Assembly: GCA_025355965.1 (NCBI GenBank)
Contig: JANXYR010000084.1
Location: 1 to 37,620, forward strand
DNA from: Geobacteraceae bacterium
GTDB taxonomy: Bacteria > Desulfobacterota > Desulfuromonadia > Geobacterales > Pseudopelobacteraceae
DNA length: 37,620 nt
Direction of reading: 5' to 3'
Shown here: one piece after another, positions 8,803-16,391 of the stretch
Layout of the letters: each line of letters opens with the position of its first letter
Numbering within the stretch: position 1 is the first letter of the stretch
The notes under the pieces: generated by a model
What the model saw: only the letters and a program-made list of their open reading frames with translations
Told to the model about the DNA's origin: nothing
Databases searched by the model: none
Program-made: the position numbers and the translations under genes

Positions 8803-8811
8803 ATTTATAGT

Positions 8812-9543
8812 TTAGTACCGCATTACCCTACCTAAAAACTGCTGCAGCTCGCAGCTCTGCGGCTCAGCGAACAAACGTTCAACAGGGCCGTTTTCCAATA
8901 TTTTCCCCTCAGCAACAAACAGACAATGGTCGCCTACAGTGCGGGCAAATCCCATATGATGTGTTACCAGCAGCAAGTCGCGGCCTTCATCCCGCAACTC
9001 TCCAATAATATCCAGCACCTCAGAAGTCATTTCCGGATCAAGAGCCGAGGTAGGTTCATCGAAGAGCAGAAAACGTGGTTTGATGGCAATAGCTCTCGCA
9101 ATGGCAACTCTTTGTTGCTGGCCACCAGATAATTGAGCCGGTTTTTTATCGGCATGCCCAGTCAATTGAAAGCGTTTCAAGATAGCTTGAGCGGTTTCAA
9201 TTGCGTGCAAATGCCCATAGCCGTGAGCCTGCTCAAGCGGCAAGAGAATGTTATCAAGCGCAGTCAGATGTGGAAAGAGGTTAAAAGCCTGAAAGACTGT
9301 ACCGATGCTCCGACGATGCTTCAAAAGTGATTCGTTATCAAAATGGAGCAATTCTCCGTCAATGCGCAGCTGCCCGGAATCCGGTCGTTCCAGTCCGGCA
9401 ACCGTCCGTAGCAGGGTCGTCTTGCCGCCCCCGGACGGACCGATCACGACTAGGGCATGGACATCCGACAGGTCAAGAGAAATATCGTCCAGAACCAGAT
9501 TCTGCCCGTAGGATTTAGTGAGGTTTGTAAGACTAAGTTGCAT
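8812..9543 (-). CDS. Polar amino acid ABC transporter ATPase (GlnQ/HisP type)
   Basis: The 243-residue ATP-binding subunit has Walker A GPSGGGKTT (residues about 38-46), Q-loop 'VFQAFNLFPHLT', signature LSGGQQQR and Walker B 'FLLFDEPTSALD', followed by the switch His in VTHHMG. It pairs with the permease, whose gene it overlaps by 11 bases (the ATG lies inside the last codons of the permease), so translation is coupled. The family powers high-affinity uptake of a polar amino acid such as glutamine, histidine, arginine or cystine. The substrate cannot be read from this subunit. It is the last gene of the three-gene operon. Confidence 0.95.
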   Translation of the reverse strand: MQLSLTNLTKSYGQNLVLDDISLDLSDVHALVVIGPSGGGKTTLLRTVAGLERPDSGQLRIDGELLHFDNESLLKHRRSIGTVFQAFNLFPHLTALDNILLPLEQAHGYGHLHAIETAQAILKRFQLTGHADKKPAQLSGGQQQRVAIARAIAIKPRFLLFDEPTSALDPEMTSEVLDIIGELRDEGRDLLLVTHHMGFARTVGDHCLFVAEGKILENGPVERLFAEPQSCELQQFLGRVMRY

Positions 9544-10327
9544 AACGGTATTTTTGTTCCAGGTAGCGACTTAAAAGGGAAATTGGGAGGGTTAGAAGCA
9601 GATATCCCACTGCCAGCGGCAGATAACTTTCCAGTGTGCTGAAAGTAAAAGAGTTAACCTCCTGAGCATTAAGGGTAAATTCGCTGACAGCAATGATTGA
9701 CAGAAGCGAGGAGTCCTTGATCAGTGAGGCAAACTGGCCGGCCAGCGGCGGCATAATCCGCCTCACTACCTGCGGAAGTATGACAAAGCGATAGGTCTGG
9801 TAGCGTGTCAGGCCGATGGCATATGCCGATTCCAATTGTGACTCTCCAACGCTCTCAATGCCGGCCCGGATGATCTCGCTCAGGTAGGCACCTGAGAATA
9901 TGGCCAACGTCAGAATCCCGACAGCATAGCGATTGCCTATGCCAAATGCATCCGCCACCACATAGAAAAAGACCAGGATTTGAACCAGCAGAGGTGTCCC
10001 ACGCACGACTTCGACATACAACATCGCCAGATAACGGAGCGGCAGCAGGCGGGAACGGCGCGCGAGGGCAAAGAAAACGCTGATAAGAAGACTGAGACAA
10101 AGTGCTGCAGCCGACATTAGAACCGTGATCAGCCACCCCTGCAAAAACTTCTGCCGGTACTGCCAGACCGCTTGCCAGTTCCAACCATATTGCAATTGGC
10201 TGAAGGCAAACAAAAAGACTGCGGATACCAGCAGAAACACAACGGCAAATGCGATAATCCGCGAGATCAGCGGCACATTGCTGCCGTCATCAGGCTGGCA
10301 CCATACTACCGGTATCAATCTACCCAT
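9533..10327 (-). CDS. Polar amino acid ABC transporter permease (HisM/GlnP family)
   Basis: The 264-residue inner-membrane permease has about five to six hydrophobic helices. It carries the typical early motif 'VRGTPLLVQILVFFYV', and the EAA loop that contacts the ATPase is in 'ESAYAIGLTRYQTYRFVILP'. The family usually forms a homo- or heterodimer. Since only one permease gene is present, a homodimer is likely. An N-terminal tail of about 25 polar residues (MGRLIPVVWCQPDDG...) precedes the first helix. GGAGCAGTC lies directly upstream of the ATG. It sits between the binding protein (17-base gap) and the ATPase (11-base overlap). Confidence 0.93.
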   Translation of the reverse strand: MGRLIPVVWCQPDDGSNVPLISRIIAFAVVFLLVSAVFLFAFSQLQYGWNWQAVWQYRQKFLQGWLITVLMSAAALCLSLLISVFFALARRSRLLPLRYLAMLYVEVVRGTPLLVQILVFFYVVADAFGIGNRYAVGILTLAIFSGAYLSEIIRAGIESVGESQLESAYAIGLTRYQTYRFVILPQVVRRIMPPLAGQFASLIKDSSLLSIIAVSEFTLNAQEVNSFTFSTLESYLPLAVGYLLLTLPISLLSRYLEQKYRYAT

Positions 10328-10344
10328 GACTGCTCCTACTAGAA

Positions 10345-11145
10345 CTACAGGAAGAACGGATAGCCCAGCAATTTAAACTGCTGTTTCTGCTCCTTTAACC
10401 AAGTATCTCCGAGCTTTGCAAAGCCACCAGCCGCTCGATACTCTTTCAGAAAGGTATTGATGCGAATTTTGAGGGGGTCATTCCCTTTGCGGATGCCGAC
10501 CGCCCACGATTCCTGCTGAAACGGTTTCAATATTGCGCGTGTTGTCTGCTGGTTGCGTTGCCAGTTGCTGTAGGTAGACATCTGATCATAGATAAAGGCG
10601 TCAGCCTTTCCCTGTACAACCTCCAGCACAGCCGCAGCTTCCTTGTCCAGAACCAATATTCTGGCCTGTTTCAGTTGTTTGCTGGCATAACTGTGACCGG
10701 TTGTACCTTTTTTTACCGCTACAGTTATGCCAACCTTGTCCAGGTCAGAAATACCCTGGACAAGAGAATTTTTCCGTACCAGCAGACAGAGGCCGGTCTG
10801 TAGATATGGATCGGAAAAGTCGATTGACTGGGCCCGTTCTGCTGTGGCGGTCATCGACGAAATAATCAGGTCGATCTTACCGGTTTTAAGAGACGGAATC
10901 AGGCCGTCATATGACATGTTCTGAATCTGTACTTGCATTCCCAGTGCCGCTCCAAGAGCCTTTGCAAGATCAACGCTCACTCCGGTCGGTTGCCCCTTTG
11001 TGTCTGTCATTTCAAAAGGAGGATAGGCTAACTCCATTCCTACTATCAGTGTATCCTTCTTATCAGCACCAAATCCTGTAGCGCAGACGCCCAGATTTAC
11101 TACCAGCATACACAGACAGACGCATACATAGTTTGCAAATTTCAT
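10345..11145 (-). CDS. Periplasmic amino-acid-binding protein of the ABC importer (SBP family 3)
   Basis: The 266-residue protein has a Sec signal peptide (about residues 1-26, cleaved near 'CATGFGA'). The family-3 binding fold follows, with 'GMELAYPPFEMTD' near the N terminus and 'IDFSDPYLQTGLCLLVRK' in the middle. These match glutamine/histidine/lysine-arginine-ornithine binding proteins. AAAAGGAGG lies 8 bases before ATG 11145. It is the first gene of the operon, so the binding protein can be expressed at the highest level. The ligand is not predicted, because the pocket residues do not decide between polar amino acids by eye. Confidence 0.93.
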   Translation of the reverse strand: MKFANYVCVCLCMLVVNLGVCATGFGADKKDTLIVGMELAYPPFEMTDTKGQPTGVSVDLAKALGAALGMQVQIQNMSYDGLIPSLKTGKIDLIISSMTATAERAQSIDFSDPYLQTGLCLLVRKNSLVQGISDLDKVGITVAVKKGTTGHSYASKQLKQARILVLDKEAAAVLEVVQGKADAFIYDQMSTYSNWQRNQQTTRAILKPFQQESWAVGIRKGNDPLKIRINTFLKEYRAAGGFAKLGDTWLKEQKQQFKLLGYPFFL

Positions 11146-11239
11146 TGAAGTTTCCTCCTTTTATGTTTTTATAAACGTAACGCAAAAACTGATTTGGTTC
11201 AACTCATAGTAGTGAGTAGAATGAAAAAGAGGGCAGGAT

Positions 11240-11270
11240 AAAAAAAAGCCACGTCGATTGACGTGGCTTT
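11240..11270 (-). terminator. Rho-independent terminator after tRNA-His
   Basis: GCCACGTC (11248-11255) pairs with GACGTGGC (11260-11267) around a GATT loop; on the minus strand the stem is followed by at least seven U. A shorter T-run follows on the plus strand, but no plus-strand gene needs it. Confidence 0.85.
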
Positions 11271-11280
11271 TAAGAATGTT

Positions 11281-11357
11281 TGGGGTGGCTGGAGGGTATC
11301 GAACCCTCGAATATGCGAGTCACAGTCGCACGTGTTAACCGCTTCACCACAGCCACC
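11281..11357 (-). tRNA. tRNA-His, anticodon GTG
   Basis: On the minus strand the cloverleaf reads cleanly. The acceptor stem GTGGCTG/CAGCCAC has an encoded extra G at position -1 (11357) pairing with C73, the tRNA-His identity feature. The anticodon stem TGCGA/TCGCA encloses loop CTGTGAC with anticodon GTG. The TΨC arm contains GGGTTCGATACCC, and CCA is encoded at 11283-11281. The gene stands alone, with its own promoter and terminator. It supplies the only histidine tRNA normally needed for both His codons. Confidence 0.97.
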
Positions 11358-11371
11358 ATATAAGAAGAGAT

Positions 11372-11401
11372 TTAATAGCCTAAACGGTGTCTGTAAGTCA
11401 A
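11372..11401 (-). promoter_or_regulatory. Promoter of the tRNA-His gene
   Basis: TTGACT (11401-11396) and TATTAA (11377-11372) are 18 bases apart on the minus strand. Transcription would start near 11364, a few bases before the tRNA 5' end. The -35 box overlaps the stop codon of the transglutaminase gene, so the tRNA promoter begins inside the tail of the upstream operon. Confidence 0.55.
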
Positions 11402-13326
11402 GATATTTTTGATTCAACACCCTTCAAGCTCCGGAGTATCTGCTTTAATCGGAGATACTCGTCATCCGTTAGCCCCCGATCGTGATAGACAGCTCCAGCA
11501 TAGATTTTTACAAAGTTTGAAACATGAATATTATCTGCTAACAAAGCTATTTCAAACAACCCCACCCCACCATCCCCTGTTGAAATAGAAAATTCACGCT
11601 CAATAATTCGCAGAAAGCGACTCAGGACGCGCTGCTCACGATTGTGAAAATATGACGCCCGCCTGATAGCAAATAATAGTAGGGCTAGCAGTACAATTCC
11701 GGCAAAATACGGCAAAGAAGCGCGCAGAATTTTTGATGGATTGATCCCCTGCAAACGCGAGCCAACATGGCGGACAATATTCACCTGTTGCTCGAAGTCG
11801 TAGCTTATAACAGACCGATTCCACACGTAATTAATTGAATCGAGTACCAGAGAAATACGAAGCAAGAGATTTTGTGAACTGGATGCCGCCCAGACCTCAC
11901 CGGCGTTGGCAGCAAAACTGCTGGGATCAATTCTTACCCATCCACTTCCATCTATATATGCTTCTACCCAGACATGAGCTTTGGCGTCTGTAATAAGATA
12001 ATAACCGCCCAAATCGTTATATTCACCCCCAAGATACCCACCGACCAATCGGCATGGCACATCTGCAGCACGCAACAGCAGGGCAAATGAAGAAGCAAAA
12101 AACTCGCAATGTCCCTGTTTTTTTTCAAAGAGGAACTGCTCTAGCGCCCTGTCACCGGTCGCCAGATCTACTGTTGAATAGCGATAGCCTCCGTTACGGA
12201 AATAATTCTCCAAAAATTCGACTCTGGCACTATCATCTCTTCCAGCACGAGCAATTTCTAAGACAAGGGCCTTTATCCGAGCCGGAAGAAGGTCCGGCAA
12301 TTGCGTATAAAATCGCCTGTTGATTGCATTACGTTGTGCAATTAAACCATTTGATTGAGAATCTGCACTATAGCTAAGGCGTCCTCCCAACAATCGCGAA
12401 AGTTCAAAAACCCCGTCCGGTGAACGTATTACACGTTGCATAACGAGAGCGGCGGGACGATCAAGCGCTATTAGAGTACGGCCAGCTGAAGGTTCCGGAT
12501 AGATAACTTGCCTGACCGTCTGCCCGGTGAATTCAGGCTGTTCAGTCGGAATTTGACTTATCCGTGTCCATTTATTTCCGTCAGTCCGGTTGAATACGGT
12601 TCCGCGCCAGTAGAGCTGTTTCTGCGCCTGACGCGGCATTTCAGCACGAAAAGCAAGCGAGCGAGTTTCAGTTATACTGCTCTGGCTACCTGGCTCTACC
12701 GTGTCCGAGTAACCGGTTGTTCTCAATGACGGTGGGCTCAAAAAATACCAGAGAGGCAATTGAGTACGCGGCATAATCGGAAAAAAGAATAGTATCAGTG
12801 GAACGGCAAAAACAGGCATTAACAGGGCAGAAAGCAGAATTTTTTTCAGATCCGATGTCGACACCATCATGGCGTGATCCTGATTCTGAAAGGTCAATAG
12901 TACAAGGGCGAAAGCGACCATAAACAGCAACAAACCGAGATATATCAAGAAGACCGGGCTTAAATCAAACAGCGATGAGGAGGCAAGACAGAACATCGAA
13001 AGAGTGTATATCTGCAGACTATGACGAACCGACTTCTCGCCGCTGAGCCGGACTGCCAGCATAATTGCCAGCACACTGATTACCGGCTGAGCCGGGTTGG
13101 CATGACTGAATTGGAGTGCGTAAAAGAAAAAAACAGGGACAATAACGACATTCTGCATCCAGGGCTTCAGCTGCCAGCTTCCTTTGCGATCCTGCCAGAG
13201 TCCGCTCAGCAACCCGACCAAAAGAATCACACGAGGAAACGTAGTCAACCATGGAAAGAGCGGGATCATCCCACATAATCCTATGACATAGGTCAATATG
13301 GCTGTCAGTGATCTAATCGCTACCAT
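11398..13326 (-). CDS. Membrane transglutaminase-like protein (TgpA type, DUF3488 plus transglutaminase core)
   Basis: The 642-residue inner-membrane protein has a run of about six to seven helices in the first 190 residues (DUF3488 region). A periplasmic domain of about 340 residues follows, then a single helix near residue 540-560 and a cytoplasmic tail. The transglutaminase core has the Cys-His-Asp triad C407 (GHCEFFASS), H451 (KAHVWVEAY) and D467 (RIDPS). This makes it a papain-like protease or transglutaminase, whose substrate is unknown in most bacteria; TgpA of Pseudomonas is essential. It overlaps the DUF58 gene by 14 bases. Together with MoxR and DUF58 it forms a well-known gene trio, probably a chaperone-assisted envelope system (inference). 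Confidence 0.9.
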   Translation of the reverse strand: MVAIRSLTAILTYVIGLCGMIPLFPWLTTFPRVILLVGLLSGLWQDRKGSWQLKPWMQNVVIVPVFFFYALQFSHANPAQPVISVLAIMLAVRLSGEKSVRHSLQIYTLSMFCLASSSLFDLSPVFLIYLGLLLFMVAFALVLLTFQNQDHAMMVSTSDLKKILLSALLMPVFAVPLILFFFPIMPRTQLPLWYFLSPPSLRTTGYSDTVEPGSQSSITETRSLAFRAEMPRQAQKQLYWRGTVFNRTDGNKWTRISQIPTEQPEFTGQTVRQVIYPEPSAGRTLIALDRPAALVMQRVIRSPDGVFELSRLLGGRLSYSADSQSNGLIAQRNAINRRFYTQLPDLLPARIKALVLEIARAGRDDSARVEFLENYFRNGGYRYSTVDLATGDRALEQFLFEKKQGHCEFFASSFALLLRAADVPCRLVGGYLGGEYNDLGGYYLITDAKAHVWVEAYIDGSGWVRIDPSSFAANAGEVWAASSSQNLLLRISLVLDSINYVWNRSVISYDFEQQVNIVRHVGSRLQGINPSKILRASLPYFAGIVLLALLLFAIRRASYFHNREQRVLSRFLRIIEREFSISTGDGGVGLFEIALLADNIHVSNFVKIYAGAVYHDRGLTDDEYLRLKQILRSLKGVESKIS

Positions 13327-14179
13327 ACAACGCCAATTCCTTCAGCAACATCAGACCGTGTCGCTTTCCAATACCAGCCAAAAGGACACGTCCTCCGAGC
13401 AGCATCCCGACCGGACGTTCACCTACCCAGCGTTGTACCAGCCAGGCAGCCCGGGACAAGCGTTCTTCTACCTCTTGGCCAGGCAAAGCATCCAGATCAA
13501 TCATAAGCGGAGCAACCACACACCGCCCAAAACCCTTAACCAGAAGATCGTGACTGCGGGCCGAATGTTTCCAATGAATCATTCGAAGCGGTTCTGAACC
13601 GGAATATGGATAAATCCGCTCTAATTCACCACTCAAGCCCCGTTCACGGCGTAAAGCGGCTCCGGTTGCCTGAGACTCTTCACCACCACCACTTGAATAA
13701 GTGGCAATTAGATGAGGAAATACCGTCACTGCGCCATCAATTTCAAAACTCCAGTAGCGGGTAAAAAAACTGACCGGATACGGAGATTTGACTGTTATCC
13801 TGCCAAGCGGAACACGTCCACGCTGGTTGAAAGTAAAAAAAACCGTGCCGTTATTTGTGGAGTTTTGGAGAACAACAGGGAAAACGATGAATTGACCGGT
13901 TTGACACTCAAGGCGAATCAAAAATGAGGGTAGATAACAACCGTTGTTTTTTACAGATAGGCGAAAAGTGGCCGGAATCCCAGCATAGATTTCTTCAGGT
14001 GGATGCAGGTCAGGGATCAGTTTTTTAATATTATACATTCCGGCCAGACCGGTAACAGACATAAATGCCAGTAAACCGGCAACGACCAGAAACAGCAGGT
14101 TATTGCCCGTATTGACCGCTGCAAAACCGAGAAGGAGCGTGATCAGGATATAAAGTGCCCCGGACGCGCTGATTTTCAG
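13313..14179 (-). CDS. DUF58 protein of the MoxR/transglutaminase operon, probable CTG start
   Basis: DUF58 proteins are membrane-anchored, with a von Willebrand A-like domain, and act with MoxR ATPases. The conserved DUF58 box is visible as 'YPYSGSEPLRMIHWKHSARS'. An ATG-based model starts at 14062 and loses the N terminus. Upstream codons in the same frame still encode a classic DUF58 beginning, two hydrophobic helices around 'AAVNTGNNLLFLVVAGLLAF'. This frame has no ATG, GTG or TTG between the helices and the upstream in-frame stop at about 14246. The only near-cognate start is CTG 14179-14177, which overlaps the MoxR stop as CTGA, giving 288 residues. The start is therefore inferred. A sequencing error or an unusual initiation signal is the alternative. 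It overlaps the next gene by 14 bases. Confidence 0.8.
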   Translation of the reverse strand: MKISASGALYILITLLLGFAAVNTGNNLLFLVVAGLLAFMSVTGLAGMYNIKKLIPDLHPPEEIYAGIPATFRLSVKNNGCYLPSFLIRLECQTGQFIVFPVVLQNSTNNGTVFFTFNQRGRVPLGRITVKSPYPVSFFTRYWSFEIDGAVTVFPHLIATYSSGGGEESQATGAALRRERGLSGELERIYPYSGSEPLRMIHWKHSARSHDLLVKGFGRCVVAPLMIDLDALPGQEVEERLSRAAWLVQRWVGERPVGMLLGGRVLLAGIGKRHGLMLLKELALYGSD

Positions 14180-15117
14180 GCCAAAGGCAACGCTATGCTG
14201 GCGATGATCGTCCGTATCACCCCTCCCCTGTCGGTTGTATTCATATCACTTCGCATGGTCAGTCGATGGGCGCAGACCGCTACGGCGATATTTTTAACGT
14301 CATCAGGAGCAACATAGTCCCGCCCCGCCAAAAAAGCAGCCGCTTTAGACGCCTGAGCCAGATTGATGGCTGCCCGCGTTGAAAGTCCGGTTAGAATCAG
14401 ATCGTGCCTGCGGGTTGATAACACTATGTTATGGATATAAGAAAGTACCTTGTCCGATAGATAGACCGCTTGAACGTCATTCTTGGCAGCCATAATTTCA
14501 GAGGATGTTACCAGAGGCATCAAGTTGCTGACCAGTTCGCGAATGCCACCGCCGGCAATAATTTGTCGTTCGAGCTGTTCCTCAGGATAACCGATGCCTG
14601 TGCAGATTAAGAAGCGATCAAGTTGTGATTCCGGCAATAAAAAGGTACCACTCTGGTCAGAAGGATTCTGGGTGGCAAATACCATGAATGGATCCGGTAA
14701 AGGGTATGTCACACCCTCAATTGTAACACGCCTCTCTTCCATCGCCTCCAGCATGGCACTCTGTGTGCGCGGCATGGAACGGTTGATCTCGTCCAGTAAA
14801 ACAATATTATTAAAGATCGGCCCAGGTTGAAAACTGAAATGTCCCTCTTCACGGTTAAAAATCGAAAGACCGGTAATATCAGAAGGAAGTAAATCACTGG
14901 TACACTGTACCCTGCCGAAGGAGAGACCGGTAACTCCGGCAAGTGCGAGTGCAACGGTCGTCTTGCCAAGACCTGGCAGATCCTCTACAAGAATGTGGCC
15001 ACCCACCAGGAGAGCAATTACAGAAAGACGAAGAACCTCCTCTTTGCCCTGGAGATAATCACGTGAGAGTACATCAAACACATTCGTAAATGCATGAGTT
15101 TTTAAAAATAACTTCAC
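14176..15117 (-). CDS. MoxR-family AAA+ ATPase
   Basis: From GTG 15117 the protein has 313 residues. It shows Walker A DLPGLGKTT, Walker B 'NIVLLDEINR', sensor 1 ATQNP and the MoxR tail. These AAA+ ATPases act as chaperones that help fold or insert metal centres or assemble vWA-domain partners, here probably the DUF58 protein. I prefer GTG 15117, since GAGG lies six bases upstream, over ATG 15174, which has no ribosome site and adds 19 residues with no family resemblance. It is the first gene of the three-gene operon. Its stop overlaps the DUF58 start by one base (CTGA). Confidence 0.92.
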   Translation of the reverse strand: MKLFLKTHAFTNVFDVLSRDYLQGKEEVLRLSVIALLVGGHILVEDLPGLGKTTVALALAGVTGLSFGRVQCTSDLLPSDITGLSIFNREEGHFSFQPGPIFNNIVLLDEINRSMPRTQSAMLEAMEERRVTIEGVTYPLPDPFMVFATQNPSDQSGTFLLPESQLDRFLICTGIGYPEEQLERQIIAGGGIRELVSNLMPLVTSSEIMAAKNDVQAVYLSDKVLSYIHNIVLSTRRHDLILTGLSTRAAINLAQASKAAAFLAGRDYVAPDDVKNIAVAVCAHRLTMRSDMNTTDRGGVIRTIIASIALPLA

Positions 15118-15204
15118 TATACACCTCGGATTCAAAACTTGTGTTTGACATAATATCAAAGTTATACTATGCAAGCCAGGAGATTGTCTGAGAGGGGTTT
15201 TAGC

Positions 15205-15486
15205 GTGATCTTCAAAAAAATAATTTTGAGTAAAATCCTCTCAAACGGCTTGAAAGCTACTTTTTCCGTGGTTAAGAAGGAGGGTGCTTTTCAGGCAGCA
15301 CTTTATGTGGATGGTAGATATATTCCCGGGCCGCCTCTTCCGGTGCCGCTTGACCCTGCCAAAGAGGATGTAACCCACTGGATGGGTAACCGGCCAAGTG
15401 TCGGCTTGACAACTGAAGAGGCGGAAAAGATTTTCAAGGAAGTAAAGTTGGAAAACAGTGTGCTCGCACATCGCAATCTACTATAA
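15205..15486 (+). CDS. Small conserved-looking protein of unknown function
   Basis: The 93-residue product, from GTG 15205 with AGGGG seven bases upstream, starts MIFKKIILSK. A second in-frame start at ATG 15169 would add 12 residues but has no ribosome site. It includes 'AALYVDGRYIPGPPLPVPLD' and 'THWMGNRPSVGLTTEEAEKI', with no signal peptide or membrane helix. I recognise no domain. It reads divergently from the MoxR operon and convergently with the DUF1858/greA group, and a strong hairpin follows it. Confidence 0.6.
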   Translation: MIFKKIILSKILSNGLKATFSVVKKEGAFQAALYVDGRYIPGPPLPVPLDPAKEDVTHWMGNRPSVGLTTEEAEKIFKEVKLENSVLAHRNLL

Positions 15487-15495
15487 ATGCTACTC

Positions 15496-15543
15496 AAACA
15501 GTTCGACCCCCGTTAAATAAGCTTCACAGGGGTCGAACTGTTT
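15496..15543. terminator. 15-bp hairpin between convergent genes
   Basis: AAACAGTTCGACCCC (15496-15510) is perfectly complementary to GGGGTCGAACTGTTT (15529-15543). The loop is 18 bases. The A/T-rich ends can act as weak U-tracts on either strand, so it may terminate both the plus-strand small gene and the minus-strand DUF1858 gene. Confidence 0.6.
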
Positions 15544-15561
15544 GTATCGTATGAAAAATAT

Positions 15562-15762
15562 TTAGCTTATTGCTGCGTTTAAATCATTCAAAAGTGCATC
15601 GACATCCAGGCCATGTGCCCTGGCACCCTGTTCAAGACTTTCGTTCTGAGCTCCCATGCAACCTACGCATCCAAGGTTATGCTTCTGAAGAACCTTGACC
15701 GACTCTGGATATGTGCGCATCAGTTCGAAAAATGTCATGTCTTTTGAAATTTTGTCTGCCAT
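15562..15762 (-). CDS. DUF1858-domain redox protein (CxxC)
   Basis: The 66-residue protein begins MADKISKDMTFFELM and has the motif 'HNLGCVGCMGAQNESLEQGA'. The CVGC pair is the characteristic redox disulfide of DUF1858, which often occurs beside or inside hybrid-cluster-protein-like redox enzymes. I start at ATG 15762, with AAAGGAG 5 bases upstream, rather than the ATG at 15798. It is the last gene of the carB-greA run (40 bases after greA). Function is unknown beyond likely thiol or metal redox chemistry. Confidence 0.85.
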   Translation of the reverse strand: MADKISKDMTFFELMRTYPESVKVLQKHNLGCVGCMGAQNESLEQGARAHGLDVDALLNDLNAAIS

Positions 15763-15802
15763 GGTGGCTCCTTTTATTGCAGGTAGGGCGCTCTTCAAGT
15801 GC

Positions 15803-16279
15803 CTACTCGTATTTTATATCGATAATTTCGTATTCTTTTGTTCCAGAAGGGACTATCACCCTGACTGAATCATCAAGCTTATGGCCGATCAGAGCTTTTC
15901 CTACAGGCGATGTGCAGGATATCTTGCTCAGTTTTATATCAGCCTCATCTTCTCCTACAATCTTGTAGGTTACCTCTTCTTCCGATAACGTATCGTAGAC
16001 GGTCACCGTGCAGCCAAACACAACTTTATCCGGTTTCATGCCTGATAGATCAACAACGTGCGCACGGGCAAGCTTGCCGTTAATTTCCTGAATACGCCCT
16101 TCAATAAAGCCCTGACGGTTTTTAGCAGCATCGTATTCCGCATTTTCAGACAGATCGCCGTGATCGCGAGCTTCAGAAATATCCTGGATTACCTTGGGAC
16201 GTTCTTCACGGACAAGTCGCTTTAATTCCTCTTGTAGCGATTCAAAGCTCTCTTTTGTTAGTGGTATTGAATGGGACAT
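15803..16279 (-). CDS. greA: Transcription elongation factor GreA
   Basis: GreA enters the secondary channel of RNA polymerase and stimulates cleavage of backtracked RNA. The 158-residue protein has the usual two parts: an N-terminal coiled coil (about residues 1-75) with acidic tip 'EARDHGDLSENAEYDAAK', and a C-terminal FKBP-like domain ending 'TKEYEIIDIKYE'. The tip residues D and E contact the catalytic Mg. It lies downstream of carB, separated by a roughly 100-base gap that holds the two-hairpin element. greA next to carB is a familiar arrangement in Geobacter relatives (from memory). Confidence 0.96.
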   Translation of the reverse strand: MSHSIPLTKESFESLQEELKRLVREERPKVIQDISEARDHGDLSENAEYDAAKNRQGFIEGRIQEINGKLARAHVVDLSGMKPDKVVFGCTVTVYDTLSEEEVTYKIVGEDEADIKLSKISCTSPVGKALIGHKLDDSVRVIVPSGTKEYEIIDIKYE

Positions 16280-16315
16280 CGAGTAGTCTGCTCCTATGAA
16301 AAATAATTCAAATGC

Positions 16316-16391
16316 CCTGTTAAACAGGATAAGTGCGTTAACGAAGCTATTTTCTACAATAAACCGCAGAAAATAGCTTCTAACTTACTAA
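16316..16391. repeat. Two-hairpin structured element, copy 1 (overlaps carB stop)
   Basis: Hairpin 1 is CCTGT-TAA-ACAGG (16316-16328). ATA follows, then a compound hairpin. In that hairpin AGT/ACT and GTTA/TAAC form the outer stem, with a GC/TT internal loop and an AC bulge. GAAGCTATTTTCT (16343-16355) pairs with AGAAAATAGCTTC (16368-16380). The unpaired bases match copy 2 (36905-36968), while the stem bases differ in a compensatory way. The right end covers the last carB codons and its stop (TAG 16382-16380). The element is not a simple terminator, since it lacks a U-tract. Confidence 0.7.

Noticed and set aside
15118-15174. ATG 15174 as the MoxR start
   Set aside because: No ribosome site and 19 extra residues unlike MoxR; GTG 15117 has GAGG at a good distance.
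16316-16391. Reading the two-hairpin element as an integron attC site
   Set aside because: GTTAAC-like pieces are present, but the required RYYYAAC...GTTRRRY end arrangement is not, and no integrase or cassette structure is seen.
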